A DNA stretch of 64,000 bases from Tabrizicola oligotrophica. GTDB taxonomy: Bacteria; Pseudomonadota; Alphaproteobacteria; Rhodobacterales; Rhodobacteraceae. A program made the position numbers and the translations under genes. The stretch lies in NCBI RefSeq assembly GCF_011008935.1, contig NZ_JAAIVJ010000001.1, positions 434,001 to 498,000 on the forward strand. The letters run 5' to 3'. The first letter of the stretch is position 1. The number at the start of each line of letters is the position of its first letter. The notes beneath the pieces are model-generated. The model saw nothing but the letters and a program-made list of their open reading frames with translations. It was not told the DNA's origin and made no database searches. Below, piece by piece: positions 24,390-35,580 of this stretch.

Positions 24390-25637
24390 TCAGTGCGCCA
24401 CCCCGGCAGCCACCGACTCGTCGATGAACTTGCCTTCCTTGAACCGCCACATCGAGAACTCCTCGGTCAGCGGACCCGGTTCGCCCTTGGCCATCAGCTC
24501 GGCCATCGCCCAGCCCGAGCCGGGGATCGCCTTGAAGCCGCCGGTGCCCCAGCCGCAATTGAAGAAGCAATTGCCCAAGGGCGTCTTCGACAGGATGGGC
24601 GAGCGGTCGCCGGTCATGTCGACGATGCCGCCCCATTGCCGCAGCATCTTCAGGCGCGAGATCATCGGGAAGGTTTCGATCAGCGCCCGCAGGGTTTCCT
24701 CGACATGGTGGAACGAGCCGCGCTGGGTGAAGTTGTTGAACCCGTCAGTGCCGCCGCCGATCACCATCTCGCCCTTGTCGGACTGGCTCATGTAGCCGTG
24801 CACGGTGTTGGCCATCACCACCACATCCATGCAGGGCTTGATCGGCTCGGAAACCAGCGCCTGCAGCGCAACCGCTTCGATCGGCAGGCGGAAGCCCGCC
24901 ATTTCGGCAAGCTGGCCGGAATGGCCGGCAACGACAACGCCCAGCTTCTTGCAGCCGATGAAGCCCTTGGTGGTCTCCACGCCCTTGACCACGCCGCCTT
25001 CCTGGCGGACGGCGGTGACTTCGGTCTGCTGGATGATGTCCATCCCCATCGCCGAACAGGCCCGCGCATAGCCCCAGGCCACGGCGTCATGCCGCCCGGT
25101 GCCGCCGCGCGGCTGGTAAAGCGCGCCGAGAACCGGATAGCGCGGGCCGTCGATGTTGATGATCGGCACCAGCTCCTTGACGCGGGCCGGCGAGATGTAT
25201 TCCGTCGTCACGCCCTGCAGCATGTTCGCGTGCACCGTGCGCAGATAGCCGCGCACCTCGTGATGGGTCTGCGCCAGCATCAGAAGCCCGCGGGGGCTGA
25301 ACATGACGTTATAGTTCAGGTCCTGGCTCAGGCCCTCGTAAAGCTGCAGCGCCTTGTCATAGATCGCCGCCGAAGGGTCCTGCAGGTAGTTCGACCGGAT
25401 GATGGTCGTATTGCGCCCGGTGTTGCCACCGCCAAGCCAGCCCTTCTCGATGATCGCCACGTTCTTGATGCCGTGGTTCTTGCCGAGGTAATAGGCGGTC
25501 GCCAGACCATGCCCGCCGGCCCCGACGATCACGACGTCGTATTCCTTTTTCGGCGCCGGAGAGGCCCAGGCCTTTTCCCAACCGAGGTGATAGTTCATCG
25601 CCTGTTTGGCGATGGCAAAGACCGAATAGCGTTTCAT
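24390..25637 (-). CDS. soxB: Sarcosine oxidase beta subunit
   Basis: The 415-aa flavoprotein has the FAD dinucleotide motif VVIVGAGGHGLATAYYLG near residue 35 and the SoxB signatures GWLGGGNTGRNTTIIRSNYL, HSGQLAEMAGFRLPIE and GWGTGGFKAIPGSG. SoxB holds FAD and covalent FMN and carries out the demethylation of sarcosine to glycine, releasing hydrogen peroxide. The start MKRYSVF at 25637 is the usual one for the family. It heads the operon, divergent from ccmI, with an inverted repeat about 90 nt upstream. Confidence 0.96.
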   Translation of the reverse strand: MKRYSVFAIAKQAMNYHLGWEKAWASPAPKKEYDVVIVGAGGHGLATAYYLGKNHGIKNVAIIEKGWLGGGNTGRNTTIIRSNYLQDPSAAIYDKALQLYEGLSQDLNYNVMFSPRGLLMLAQTHHEVRGYLRTVHANMLQGVTTEYISPARVKELVPIINIDGPRYPVLGALYQPRGGTGRHDAVAWGYARACSAMGMDIIQQTEVTAVRQEGGVVKGVETTKGFIGCKKLGVVVAGHSGQLAEMAGFRLPIEAVALQALVSEPIKPCMDVVVMANTVHGYMSQSDKGEMVIGGGTDGFNNFTQRGSFHHVEETLRALIETFPMISRLKMLRQWGGIVDMTGDRSPILSKTPLGNCFFNCGWGTGGFKAIPGSGWAMAELMAKGEPGPLTEEFSMWRFKEGKFIDESVAAGVAH

Positions 25638-25722
25638 TGGGAGGCCCCTTTGCGTCTTATCCGCTTGTCCTTCGAAATGCCGGTTTAACCCTTCCCCTGA
25701 ACGGCACAATCGGGAAAATTGC

Positions 25723-25743
25723 GACATTGCTGGTCGGAATGTC
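25723..25743. promoter_or_regulatory. Inverted repeat GACATT-N9-AATGTC in the soxB/ccmI divergent region
   Basis: The two perfect 6-nt arms lie 86-106 nt before the soxB start and about 75 nt before ccmI. The spacing suits a dimeric activator of the LysR or AraC kind. Sarcosine/betaine genes are often controlled by such activators (SouR and GbdR in Pseudomonas), but this site does not match a consensus I know. Confidence 0.3.
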
Positions 25744-25818
25744 CCATGCGGCGGCTTGGCCCCTTTTGCGACCGGGGGGAAAGGGCTACATGAGGCCGAG
25801 AATTTCGCGGGGAAGATG

Positions 25819-27051
25819 ATGGATCAGTGGCTCTTCTGGGCAGTTGCGGCGGCCTTGGCTGCGGTGGTCGCGGCGATACTCGTGCAGGCGCTGCGGCGCG
25901 GGGCCGAGACTGCGGTCGAGCATCCCGACCTCAAGGTCTACCGCGACCAGCTGGCCGAGGTGGACCGCGATCTGGCCCGCGGCACGCTGGCCGCGGACGA
26001 GGCGCAGCGGCTGCGGGTCGAGGTATCGCGGCGGCTGCTGGAGGCGGATCGCGCCGTGCAGAAGGCCGGCGGCCCCGGCGCGCGTACTGATCGGCGGGGT
26101 CTGGTCCTGGCCGTCGGGTTTGTCTTGATCGTGCTGGCGGGTGCGCTTTGGCTTTACAACCGCATCGGCGCGCCGGGCTATCCCGACCTGCCTCTGGCGC
26201 TGCGGCTGGACATGGCCGAGGACGCCTACAAGACCCGCCCCTCGCAGGCCGAGGCGGTGGCGGCGGTGCCCGCAGCCCCGGCGGCCCCGGCGGGCGCCGA
26301 ATTTGCGGCGCTGATGGACAAGCTGCGCGCGGCGGTGGCGGCGCGGCCCGAAGATGTCACGGGGCTGGAACTTCTGGCCCGCAACGAAAGCGCGCTTGGC
26401 AATTTTGACGCCGCCCTTGCCGCACAAACCAGGCTGCTCGACGTGCAGGGTGACGCCGCCACGGCCGACCAGCAGCTGATGATGGCGGAAATCCTGATTG
26501 CGCAGGCCGGCGGCTATGTCTCGCCCGAGGCCGAGGGCTGGATCATCCGCACGCTGGAACAGGACCCGCAGCATCCGATGGCACGCTACCTGTCCGGCCT
26601 GATGTTCGCCCAGGTCGGCCGGCCCGACCGCAGCTTTGCGCTCTGGCAGCCGCTTCTCGCCGAGGGTCCGGCAGAGGCGCCCTGGGCTCAGGCCATCCGC
26701 ACCGACATTCAGGCCGTGGCCGAACAGGCCGGAATCCGGTTCTCCCTGCCCGACGCCAAGGGGCCGGATTTGCAGGGGCCGAGCGCCGCCGACATGGCCG
26801 CTGCAAGCGACATGAGCGCGGCGGATCGCCAGGCGATGATCGAGGGCATGGTGGGCCAGCTTGAAGCGCGGCTGATGTCCGACGGCGGCCCGGTGGAGGA
26901 TTGGGTCAAGCTGATGGGCGTGCTTGGCGTTCTGGCCCAGCCCGACCGCGGCCGCGCCGCGCTGGCGGCGGCGGAACAGGCGCTCGCGGCCGATCCGGCG
27001 GCGCTGGCCGAAGTGCGCACCGCCGCCGCCGCCGCGGGGTTCGCGCCGTGA
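25819..27051 (+). CDS. ccmI: c-type cytochrome biogenesis protein CcmI
   Basis: The 410-aa protein has two transmembrane helices (about residues 3-22 and 93-113) separated by a cytoplasmic leucine-zipper-like loop ([20 protein letters not shown]). A long periplasmic C-terminal region with TPR-like repeats follows. CcmI chaperones apocytochrome c to the heme ligation complex. Two adjacent ATGs exist (25816 and 25819); the second is preferred for spacing from GGGGA. The stop overlaps the ruvX GTG start by 4 nt. Confidence 0.93.
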   Translation: MDQWLFWAVAAALAAVVAAILVQALRRGAETAVEHPDLKVYRDQLAEVDRDLARGTLAADEAQRLRVEVSRRLLEADRAVQKAGGPGARTDRRGLVLAVGFVLIVLAGALWLYNRIGAPGYPDLPLALRLDMAEDAYKTRPSQAEAVAAVPAAPAAPAGAEFAALMDKLRAAVAARPEDVTGLELLARNESALGNFDAALAAQTRLLDVQGDAATADQQLMMAEILIAQAGGYVSPEAEGWIIRTLEQDPQHPMARYLSGLMFAQVGRPDRSFALWQPLLAEGPAEAPWAQAIRTDIQAVAEQAGIRFSLPDAKGPDLQGPSAADMAAASDMSAADRQAMIEGMVGQLEARLMSDGGPVEDWVKLMGVLGVLAQPDRGRAALAAAEQALAADPAALAEVRTAAAAAGFAP

Positions 27052-27521
27052 TCCTGACCGACGTTGCCGAATTTGCCGCCCTGCTGCCGCCCTATCGGGC
27101 CATTCTCGGCCTTGACCTTGGCGACAAGACCATCGGCGTCGCGGTCTCGGACCTGACGCGCACCGTCGGCACGCCGATCGAGGTGATCAGGCGCGAGAAA
27201 TTCACGCTGGACGCGCAGCGGTTGCTGGCGATCGTCGCAGCAAAAGAGGCGGCCGGGCTGATCCTTGGCCTGCCGCTGAACATGGACGGCTCCGAAGGTC
27301 CGCGGGTGCAATCGACCCGCGCCTTTGCCCGCAATCTGGAAAAGCTCACCGCGCTGCCGATCACCTTCTGGGACGAACGCCTGTCCACCGTCGCCGCCGA
27401 ACGCGCACTGCTGGAGGCGGATACGTCACGCAAACGTCGCAAAGAGGTGATCGACCAGGTGGCGGCAGGATATATTCTGCAAGGTGCGCTGGACCGGATG
27501 CGCATGATGGGGGCCCCATGA
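27048..27521 (+). CDS. ruvX: Putative Holliday junction resolvase RuvX (YqgF family)
   Basis: The 157-aa protein has the RNase H-like metal site in [16 protein letters not shown], the middle motif [13 protein letters not shown] and the late [12 protein letters not shown], all expected for YqgF/RuvX. Relatives take part in junction resolution and in 16S rRNA 5'-end processing. The start is GTG 27048, chosen for its 4-nt GTGA overlap with ccmI and because the conserved protein begins there; the frame is open further upstream inside ccmI. Confidence 0.92.
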   Translation: MILTDVAEFAALLPPYRAILGLDLGDKTIGVAVSDLTRTVGTPIEVIRREKFTLDAQRLLAIVAAKEAAGLILGLPLNMDGSEGPRVQSTRAFARNLEKLTALPITFWDERLSTVAAERALLEADTSRKRRKEVIDQVAAGYILQGALDRMRMMGAP

Positions 27522-27748
27522 ACGACGAGATCTGGAAACGCGCCGAGATCGAAAGCCCCTGCATCAAGATCTGCGTGGTGCATCCCGAGGCGCAGCTTTG
27601 CGTCGGCTGCAAGCGGACCGTCGACGAGATCAGCAGCTGGTCGCGCAAAAGCACCGAGGAGCGGCGGGCCATCATGGCGCAGCTGCCCGGTCGCGCGGGC
27701 CAGCTGGCCAAGCGCCGCGGCGGCAGGCTGGGCCGGATTTCAGGATAA
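27518..27748 (+). CDS. DUF1289 Cys-rich small protein
   Basis: The 76-aa protein has the DUF1289 pattern [19 protein letters not shown]: four cysteines probably binding a metal or Fe-S cluster, followed by a conserved helix with [18 protein letters not shown]. Its function is unknown. The start overlaps the ruvX stop by 4 nt (ATGA), making it the third gene of ccmI-ruvX-DUF1289. Two hairpins follow directly. Confidence 0.92.
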   Translation: MNDEIWKRAEIESPCIKICVVHPEAQLCVGCKRTVDEISSWSRKSTEERRAIMAQLPGRAGQLAKRRGGRLGRISG

Positions 27749-27751
27749 GGC

Positions 27752-27772
27752 CGGAATTTGGCACAAATTCCG
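27752..27772. terminator. Hairpin CGGAATTT-N5-AAATTCCG after the DUF1289 gene
   Basis: A perfect 8-bp stem with a 5-nt loop begins four bases after the stop codon, in the 38-nt gap between convergent genes. It is a plausible terminator for the plus-strand operon, without a strong T-run. Confidence 0.65.
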
Positions 27773-27775
27773 CGC

Positions 27776-27796
27776 CGATTTCTGCGTCAGAAATCG
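27776..27796. terminator. Second hairpin CGATTTCTG-N3-CAGAAATCG overlapping the next gene's stop
   Basis: A perfect 9-bp stem with a 3-nt loop. Its right arm includes the reverse complement of the stop codon of the minus-strand dioxygenase-like gene (27787-27789). Together with the preceding hairpin it separates two convergent operons. Confidence 0.65.
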
Positions 27797-28536
27797 CCCG
27801 GCTGCGCCGGGACCATCCAATCGGCGACCGAGGCCATCAGCGGCCGGAAATAGGCCACGATCCGCCCCTCGGGCGGGGCGGTTGCCGCAGCACTCCAGGG
27901 TGCGACGCCGTGGATCAGGTGGCGGTGCATCACCACCGCCTCCCCCGGGCGCCCGGGCAATTCGACGCGCCGGCAGCTGCGGAACACGTCGGCCCGGGCG
28001 GCCTGATAGGCTTCGGTGATGTCCACCTCGCCCCAGCTCTCGGGCGCATGGCCGGCAAAGGCCCGGGCCAGTGCGGCCTGCATCAGCCGATGGCTGCCCT
28101 CCCAGACCACCAGCGGCGCGGCCGGTGACGTGGTCAGCGGCAGGCCCAGAATCCAGGCATGCGGCTCCCTGACCATCCGCCGCTTGCCGGGTCCAACCGC
28201 CAGAAGCCCGTCGAGATGGGCGGAATCGCGGCGCAGGCGAAAGCCGTAGGCGGCCTCGGTCTCGTCCGGCGAGGGCTGCGGATAGCCGGGGTGAACGGTG
28301 GAGAGCTGCGCCCTGTGCAGGGGCTGCGGCGTCAGGCCCAGAACCTGCCACGGCAGGGCAACGCCCGCCACCGACCCATCTGCGGCGTTGGGCAGCAGGT
28401 CCAGCCCCACGGCCCAGGTGCCGCCACAGCGCAGCGGCTCGGCGCTTTCGGCCAGCGCCGCCACGGCAAGCGGATGGGCGGCTTGGCTCCAGCGCAGGAT
28501 CGCCGGGTCCGGTCCGATCTTGCGCCAGCCCGTCAT
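27787..28536 (-). CDS. Phytanoyl-CoA dioxygenase-like Fe(II)/2-oxoglutarate oxygenase
   Basis: The 249-aa protein shows an HxD pair in AHLDGLLAVG and a distal HRHLIHGVAPW followed by GRIVAYFRP, the 2-His-1-carboxylate plus arginine layout of Fe(II)/2-oxoglutarate dioxygenases of the PhyH type. The substrate is unknown. The start MTGWRKIG at 28536 overlaps the stop of the TSUP gene by 4 nt, so the two are co-translated. Family assignment is by these motifs; a small uncharacterised branch is likely. Confidence 0.68.
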   Translation of the reverse strand: MTGWRKIGPDPAILRWSQAAHPLAVAALAESAEPLRCGGTWAVGLDLLPNAADGSVAGVALPWQVLGLTPQPLHRAQLSTVHPGYPQPSPDETEAAYGFRLRRDSAHLDGLLAVGPGKRRMVREPHAWILGLPLTTSPAAPLVVWEGSHRLMQAALARAFAGHAPESWGEVDITEAYQAARADVFRSCRRVELPGRPGEAVVMHRHLIHGVAPWSAAATAPPEGRIVAYFRPLMASVADWMVPAQPGDF

Positions 28537-29354
28537 CCGAAAGCCACCTTGCGCAGCATGTTCAGCGCCACCAGCGTCAGGAACACCGCGAAGGCGCGTT
28601 TCAGCGGCCTGGGGTCCATCCTGTGCGCCAGCGCCACGCCCCAGGGTGTCGTCACCAGCGTCGATCCGATCACGATGGCAAAGGCCGGCAGGTTGACGGC
28701 GCCGATACTCAGCGGCGGCGCATCGCGGAGCGGCATCATCAGGAAGCCCAGCACCGCAGGCACTGCGATCAGGATGCCAAAGCCCGAGGCAGTGCCGACG
28801 GCGCGGTGGATCGGCAGGGAATAAAGCGACATCAGCGGCACGCCGAAGGTGCCGCCGCCAATCCCCATCAGCGCCGAAAAGAACCCGACGACCGAGGACA
28901 GGATCCCTGCCCCCGCAAGCCCCGGCATGGCCGCGCCAAGCCGCCAGTGCTCGCGGCCGAAGGCCATGTAAAGCCCGGCCACCCCCGCCAGCCCGCCAAA
29001 GACCGCCTGCAGCACCAGCGACTTGACCTGAGCGGCAACCAGAACCCCCAGTGCCGCCCCGATCACCAGCCCCGGGCCCCAGCGCTTCAGCACCTCCCAG
29101 TCCACCGCGCCGCGCCGGCTGTGGCCGTTGACCGACCGGATCGAGGTCACGACGATGGTGGCCAGCGACGTGCCGACGCAGACCTGCATCAGATGGTCGC
29201 CGCCAAGACCAAGGCTTTGAAAGGCATAGAAGAAGGCCGGCACCAGCACGATGCCGCCGCCGACCCCGAGAAGCCCGCCGACCACCCCGGCAAAGGCGCC
29301 GATCAGGACAAGGACCACGGCCATCGGCAAGAGGGTGACGAGATCTGCGGGCAT
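28533..29354 (-). CDS. TSUP family (TauE/SafE) membrane transporter
   Basis: The 273-aa protein has about eight helices and the two glycine-rich TSUP repeats GGLLGVGGGIVLVPAFFYAF and ALMGIGGGTFGVPLM in its N- and C-terminal halves. Family members export or import sulfite, sulfoacetate or other organic anions. AAGGA precedes the start. The 4-nt overlap with the dioxygenase-like gene suggests a functional pair, perhaps around an organosulfur or carboxylic compound, but the substrate is not readable. Confidence 0.92.
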   Translation of the reverse strand: MPADLVTLLPMAVVLVLIGAFAGVVGGLLGVGGGIVLVPAFFYAFQSLGLGGDHLMQVCVGTSLATIVVTSIRSVNGHSRRGAVDWEVLKRWGPGLVIGAALGVLVAAQVKSLVLQAVFGGLAGVAGLYMAFGREHWRLGAAMPGLAGAGILSSVVGFFSALMGIGGGTFGVPLMSLYSLPIHRAVGTASGFGILIAVPAVLGFLMMPLRDAPPLSIGAVNLPAFAIVIGSTLVTTPWGVALAHRMDPRPLKRAFAVFLTLVALNMLRKVAFG

Positions 29355-29408
29355 GCGGCGTCCTTTGTCGGCAGTTTGGCGCGAGATTGCGCGCGCCTGC
29401 GGGCAGCG

Positions 29409-30413
29409 TCAAGCAACCCCGGCAACCGCCGCCGCGTCCGTCACCTCGGCCAGCGCCTGATCGAGCAGTGCCAGCCCCGCACAGGGACGGCTTGCGCCTT
29501 CGGACAGCACCCGTCGCCAGCCGCGCGCGCCGGGCCGACCAGTGAACAGGCCCAGCATGTGCCGGGTGATCTGGTGCAAACGCCCGCCGGCCGCCAGATG
29601 CGCCGCGACATAGGGTTTCATCGCCTCGACCACCGCGGCCGCCTCCGGCGCGTGATCCTCGCCCCAGAGCGCATCGGCCCCGATGAGCACCGAGGCCGGG
29701 TCATGATAGGCGGCGCGGCCGAGCATCACCCCGTCAAGCCCCCCGTCCAGCAGGCCCTGCGCCTGCGAAAGCGTCGTGACGCCGCCATTCAGGCAGATCG
29801 TCAGATGCGGGAAGGCCGCCTTCATCCGCAGCACCAGATCGTGATTCAGCGGCGGAATCTCGCGGTTTTCCTTGGGGGACAGGCCCTGAAGCCAGGCCTT
29901 GCGGGCGTGGATGATGAAATGGCGCACGCCGGCCGCCGAGACCTGTTCCAGAAACTCCGGCAGTACGGTTTCGGGGTCCTGCTCGTCCACCCCGATCCGG
30001 CATTTTACCGTGACCGGCACATCGGCCTGATCCTGCATCGCCTTGACGCAATCGGCCACCAGCGCCGGGCGCTCCATCAGCACTGCGCCGAAACAGCCCG
30101 ACTGCACCCGGTCCGAGGGGCAGCCGCAATTCAGGTTCACCTCGTCATAGCCCCAGGGCCGGGCGATCCGCACTGCTTGCGCCAGTTCGCCCGGGTCCGA
30201 GCCGCCGAGTTGCAGCGCAATCGGGTGTTCGGCGTCGGAATAATCCAGCAGCCGCGGCTTCGGGCCGTGGACAATGGCAGGCGCCGTGACCATCTCGGTA
30301 TACAGCATCGCCCGGCGCGTCATCAGCCGGTGGAACACGCGGCAATGACGATCAGTCCAGTCCATCATCGGGGCGACGGAGAGGCGATGGGCGGTGGCGG
30401 GGTCAGCGGTCAT
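29409..30413 (-). CDS. dusA: tRNA-dihydrouridine synthase A
   Basis: The 334-aa flavoenzyme has SVAPMMDWTDRHCRVFHRLM at the N-terminus, the catalytic cysteine in NLNCGCPSDRVQSGCFGAVL and the DusA-type KCRIGVDEQD. It reduces uridines 20/20a in the tRNA D-loop using FMN and NADPH. The start MTADPATAH at 30413 is chosen for a GAGG upstream; the frame is open for another 97 codons across the divergent surE promoter, which is rejected. It is divergent from surE. Confidence 0.94.
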   Translation of the reverse strand: MTADPATAHRLSVAPMMDWTDRHCRVFHRLMTRRAMLYTEMVTAPAIVHGPKPRLLDYSDAEHPIALQLGGSDPGELAQAVRIARPWGYDEVNLNCGCPSDRVQSGCFGAVLMERPALVADCVKAMQDQADVPVTVKCRIGVDEQDPETVLPEFLEQVSAAGVRHFIIHARKAWLQGLSPKENREIPPLNHDLVLRMKAAFPHLTICLNGGVTTLSQAQGLLDGGLDGVMLGRAAYHDPASVLIGADALWGEDHAPEAAAVVEAMKPYVAAHLAAGGRLHQITRHMLGLFTGRPGARGWRRVLSEGASRPCAGLALLDQALAEVTDAAAVAGVA

Positions 30414-30558
30414 GGCGGCCTCATAGCCTGAAAGCCGCGGGCCGTCCACCAGATGCGTCCGCTGCGCCACAGCCGGCAAGGCCCACACTTTCCCTTGCGG
30501 GCAAGGCTTGCCCCACCCCAAAGGCTGGTCTATCCAAGGGAGAACGAAAGGCCCCGAC

Positions 30559-31344
30559 ATGCGCATCCTGATTACCAATGACGACGGCATCAACGCTCCG
30601 GGGCTGGCGGTGCTGCATGCGATTGCGGCGGAAATCGCCGGGCCGCAGGGCGAAGTCTGGACTGTGGCCCCGGCCTTTGAACAATCGGGTGTCGGCCATT
30701 GCATCAGCTACACCCACCCCACCATGATCGCCGAGCTTGGCCCGCGCCGCTTTGCCGCCGAAGGCAGCCCGGCCGACTGCGTGCTGGCGGGGATCTATCA
30801 TGTGATGAAGGACGCCCCGCCCGATCTGGTGCTGTCGGGGGTCAACCGCGGCAACAATGCCGGCGAGAACGTGCTTTACTCCGGCACCATCGGCGGCGCG
30901 ATGGAAGCGGCGCTGCATGGCATCAAGGCGATTGCCCTGTCGCAGTTCTACGGCCCGCAGAACGTGCATCTCGACGACCCTTTCGATGCCGCCACCCGGC
31001 TTGGCGCCGGTCTGGTGCGGGGGCTTCTTGACAAGGGCCTGTGGGACGAGGCCGATTACCGGCTGTTCTACAACGTCAACTTCCCGCCGCTGCCGGCAAG
31101 TGCGGTCAAGGGCACAAGGGTCGCGGCGCAGGGCTTCCGCCGTTATGCCGGCTTCCGCATCGAGCCGCATACCTCGCCCACCGGGCGGCAGTTCATGTGG
31201 ATCAAGGGCGGCGAGCAGGGCCGGCCCACCCTGCCCGGCACCGATGTCACCGCCAATGTCGAGGGCTACATCTCGGTCACGCCCTTGCGCTGCGACCTGA
31301 CGGCCCATGACCGGCTGGCCGAGCTGGAAGCGGCCCTGGCATGA
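30559..31344 (+). CDS. surE: 5'/3'-nucleotidase SurE
   Basis: The 261-aa protein starts with [14 protein letters not shown], whose Asp8-Asp9 bind the metal, and carries [20 protein letters not shown], the other half of the SurE active site. SurE dephosphorylates nucleoside monophosphates and is linked to stationary-phase survival. The start at 30559 matches the conserved N-terminus. The stop overlaps pcm by 4 nt (ATGA), the classic surE-pcm arrangement. Confidence 0.96.
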   Translation: MRILITNDDGINAPGLAVLHAIAAEIAGPQGEVWTVAPAFEQSGVGHCISYTHPTMIAELGPRRFAAEGSPADCVLAGIYHVMKDAPPDLVLSGVNRGNNAGENVLYSGTIGGAMEAALHGIKAIALSQFYGPQNVHLDDPFDAATRLGAGLVRGLLDKGLWDEADYRLFYNVNFPPLPASAVKGTRVAAQGFRRYAGFRIEPHTSPTGRQFMWIKGGEQGRPTLPGTDVTANVEGYISVTPLRCDLTAHDRLAELEAALA

Positions 31345-32006
31345 GCGGAAACGGCCAGCCCGACGACGAGACGGCGGCCGAGCGGAAGATGCGGTTCTTG
31401 TTTGCCCTGCGATCAAAAGGCGTCACCGATGCCCGCGTGCTGACCGCCATGGAGCGGATCGACCGCGGGTATTTCGTGCGCGGCCTGTTTGCCGAGCGTG
31501 CCTATGAGGACATGCCCTTGCCCATCGCCTGCGGCCAGACCATCAGCCAGCCCTCCGTGGTGGGGCTGATGACGCAGGCGCTGAACGTGCAGCCGCGCGA
31601 CACGGTGCTGGAGGTCGGGACCGGCTCGGGCTATCAGGCGGCGATCCTGTCGCAGCTGGCGCGGCGGGTCTATACCGTCGACCGCCACAAGCGGCTGGTG
31701 CGCGAGGCGGCGGAGCTGTTCCGCGAGCTCGGTCTGGTGAATGTCGTCGCCATGACGGCGGATGGCAGTTTCGGCCTGCCCGATGTCGCCCCGTTTGATC
31801 GCATTCTCGTGACCGCCGCAGCAGAAGACCCGCCCGGGCCCCTGTTGTCGCAACTGAAGATCGGCGGTATCATGGTGCTGCCCGTCGGCCAGTCGGACGC
31901 GGTGCAGAGCCTCATCAAGGTGACGCGGCACGAAACCGGCTTTGACTATGAGGAGTTGCGCGCAGTGCGCTTCGTGCCTCTGGTTGAAGGTCTGGGCAAT
32001 GAATGA
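31341..32006 (+). CDS. pcm: Protein-L-isoaspartate O-methyltransferase
   Basis: The 221-aa protein has the family markers [18 protein letters not shown] and the SAM-binding [19 protein letters not shown], then [13 protein letters not shown]. Pcm methylates isoaspartyl residues to start repair of aged proteins. It overlaps surE upstream and is followed 44 nt later by an NlpD-like lipoprotein gene; an ATG overlapping its stop (32003) may couple translation to that gene. Confidence 0.96.
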   Translation: MSGNGQPDDETAAERKMRFLFALRSKGVTDARVLTAMERIDRGYFVRGLFAERAYEDMPLPIACGQTISQPSVVGLMTQALNVQPRDTVLEVGTGSGYQAAILSQLARRVYTVDRHKRLVREAAELFRELGLVNVVAMTADGSFGLPDVAPFDRILVTAAAEDPPGPLLSQLKIGGIMVLPVGQSDAVQSLIKVTRHETGFDYEELRAVRFVPLVEGLGNE

Positions 32007-32050
32007 CGGCAAAGCCGGGGCCAACCCGGCGCGACAGGAATGAGGCAGTG

Positions 32051-33220
32051 ATGGCGATTTCGCGGAAACCGGGGCTGGGTCTGACGGCGGTGCTTTTCCT
32101 GTCGGCTTGCGGCGGCGGCTCCTTTGACTGGGACCTGCGCAGCGGCACGGGGGCGCTTGATACCTCGGGCGCGGCCATGCAGGCCACCGGACCCCGCCCC
32201 GGCGCCGACGGGCGCGGCGTGATTTCCTATCCCGGCTATCAGGTCGCCGTGGCGAAAAAGGGCGACACCGTCGCCTCGGTCGCGGCCCGCGTCGGCCTGC
32301 CGGCAACCGAGCTTGCCGGCTACAACGCGCTGAAACCCGGCGACAGCCTGCGCGAGGGCGAGGTGTTGGCGCTGCCGGCCCGTGTCGCGGCGGCGCCTTC
32401 CGCCACCGGGGCGGTGATCGGCAGCGGGGCCGCGCCGGGCGGCATCGACGTCTCCACCATCGCCACGACGGCGCTTGACCGGGTGGACGCCGCGGGAACC
32501 GCCCCGGCCGCAAGTGCGGCGCCGGCCGCGACTATCGGCAGCGGCATGGAACCGACGCGCCACCGCGTCGCGCGCGGCGAAACCGCCTTCTCCATCGCCC
32601 GTAGCTACAATGTCTCCGCCAAGGCGCTGGCCGACTGGAACGGGCTTGGCCCCGATCTCGCCGTGCGCGAGGGGCAATATCTGATGATCCCGACACCAAG
32701 CGGCGCCCCGCCCGAGCCCGCCGATGAAGTCGCCACCGCGCCCGGCAGTGCCAGCCCGACGCCGACGCCGCCCTCGGCCAAGGAACCGCTGCCCGACGAA
32801 AAGGTCGCCCCCGCCAGCGAAACCCCCAAGGACGAGCCGGTGGCCGACATGGCCAGCCAGCGCACCACCGGATCGAAATTCGCCATGCCGGTATCGGGCA
32901 AGATCATCCGCAGCTATGCCAAGGGCAAGAATGACGGCATCGACATCGCCGCCGCGCCCGGCACGGCGGTGAAATCCGCCGCCGACGGCACAGTTGCCGC
33001 CGTGACCAAGGACACCACCGGCACGCCGATCGTGGTCATCCGCCATGCCGACGGGCTGTTGACGGTCTATGCCGGGGTGGACGGGCTGAAGGTCGGCAAG
33101 GGTGACACAGTGTCGAAGGGCCAGACCATCGCCACAGTGCGCAGCGCCGATCCGGCCTTCGTGCATTTCGAGGTCAGGAAGGGCGTCGACAGCCTCGACC
33201 CGCTGCCCTACGTCCAGTAA
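32051..33220 (+). CDS. nlpD: NlpD-like lipoprotein with two LysM domains and a degenerate M23 domain
   Basis: The 389-aa protein has a lipoprotein signal ending LFLSAC (Cys20), two LysM repeats (about 60-110 and 168-212: VAVAKKGDTVASVAARVGL and HRVARGETAFSIARSYNV), a Pro/Ala linker and a C-terminal M23/LytM domain. Two zinc-binding histidines seem lost: KNDGIDI has Asn where active enzymes have His, and AFVHFEVR lacks the first His of HxH. That fits NlpD/EnvC-type activators of cell-wall amidases. A start at 32003 overlapping pcm is possible but would give an overlong signal peptide. Confidence 0.88.
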   Translation: MAISRKPGLGLTAVLFLSACGGGSFDWDLRSGTGALDTSGAAMQATGPRPGADGRGVISYPGYQVAVAKKGDTVASVAARVGLPATELAGYNALKPGDSLREGEVLALPARVAAAPSATGAVIGSGAAPGGIDVSTIATTALDRVDAAGTAPAASAAPAATIGSGMEPTRHRVARGETAFSIARSYNVSAKALADWNGLGPDLAVREGQYLMIPTPSGAPPEPADEVATAPGSASPTPTPPSAKEPLPDEKVAPASETPKDEPVADMASQRTTGSKFAMPVSGKIIRSYAKGKNDGIDIAAAPGTAVKSAADGTVAAVTKDTTGTPIVVIRHADGLLTVYAGVDGLKVGKGDTVSKGQTIATVRSADPAFVHFEVRKGVDSLDPLPYVQ

Positions 33221-33244
33221 GAGCGAAACGCGCACGCGAAATGA

Positions 33245-33273
33245 AAAGGCCCGCTCGATCCGAGCGGGCCTTT
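33245..33273. terminator. Bidirectional terminator between nlpD and guaB
   Basis: AAAGGCCCGCTCG-ATC-CGAGCGGGCCTTT is a perfect 13-bp stem with a 3-nt loop, ending in T's on the plus strand and preceded by A's (T's on the minus strand). It serves both convergent genes. Confidence 0.93.
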
Positions 33274-33277
33274 CGTT

Positions 33278-34777
<1,500 letters not shown>

Positions 34778-34869
34778 TCACGCGGCGGGGCCGAGCGCAA
34801 GAGCCATTTGGCCCCCTTGCGGCGATTTGGCCGAAGTGCATTGATGCGCCCGGCGAAGAGGAGCCGGAA

Positions 34870-35577
34870 ATGCGCGTTGCCATTGTCGAGAATACCCATG
34901 TCACCCATCACGGTCAGCTCGGCGTCGCGCTGCACGAGGCCGGGGCGCGGATCGACCTGTGGAAACCCTGGCGCGCCGGCGATGGTGCGGCGGCCCTGCC
35001 CGATCTTGGCGCCTATGACGCGCTGGTGGTCTTTGGCGGCGAACAGACCGCGCTGGCGGATGCGAGCCACCCCTACTTGCCGCGCCTGGCCCATCTGATG
35101 AAGGAAAGCGCGGCGATGGGGATTGCCACACTCGGGGTCTGCCTCGGCAGTCAGGTCTTTGCGCGCGGCATCGGTGCCAACAACCACATCGGCACGGCGG
35201 GGGAATATGGCTGGTCCGAAGTCAGCCTGACCGAGGCGGGCCGGACCGATCCGGTCCTGTCGCAGGTGCCGCAAACCTTCCCGATCATGCAGTGGCACTC
35301 CGATACCTTCAGCCTGCCGCCCGGCGCCGTGCATCTTGCCAGCTCGCCCAAGGCCGCGGTGCAGGCCTTCCGCTATGGCCGCGCCGGCTATGGCACGCAG
35401 TTCCATTTCGAAGCCAACCGCGCCGTCGCCGCCGACTGGGCGCGCGAATTTGCCCCGGCCTTCGAAGCCGCCCGCCCCGGCTGGGTCGGCGATTTCGACG
35501 CCCATGCCGCGGCCCACGGCCCCGCCGCCGATGCCCACGGCCTCGCCATCGCCCGGGCCTGGGTCAAGCTGATCTGA
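34870..35577 (+). CDS. Class I glutamine amidotransferase-like protein (GMP synthase-type GATase domain alone)
   Basis: The 235-aa protein is a free-standing glutaminase domain: nucleophile Cys91 in LGVCLGSQVFARG, His179 and Glu181 in GTQFHFEANR. Similar stand-alone domains act on gamma-glutamyl compounds or supply ammonia to an unknown partner. It is not GuaA, because the synthetase half is absent. GAGGAG precedes ATG 34870; an open frame further upstream runs over the promoter region and is rejected. It is divergent from guaB and ends at a repeat hairpin. Confidence 0.86.
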   Translation: MRVAIVENTHVTHHGQLGVALHEAGARIDLWKPWRAGDGAAALPDLGAYDALVVFGGEQTALADASHPYLPRLAHLMKESAAMGIATLGVCLGSQVFARGIGANNHIGTAGEYGWSEVSLTEAGRTDPVLSQVPQTFPIMQWHSDTFSLPPGAVHLASSPKAAVQAFRYGRAGYGTQFHFEANRAVAADWAREFAPAFEAARPGWVGDFDAHAAAHGPAADAHGLAIARAWVKLI

Positions 35578-35580
35578 GCC

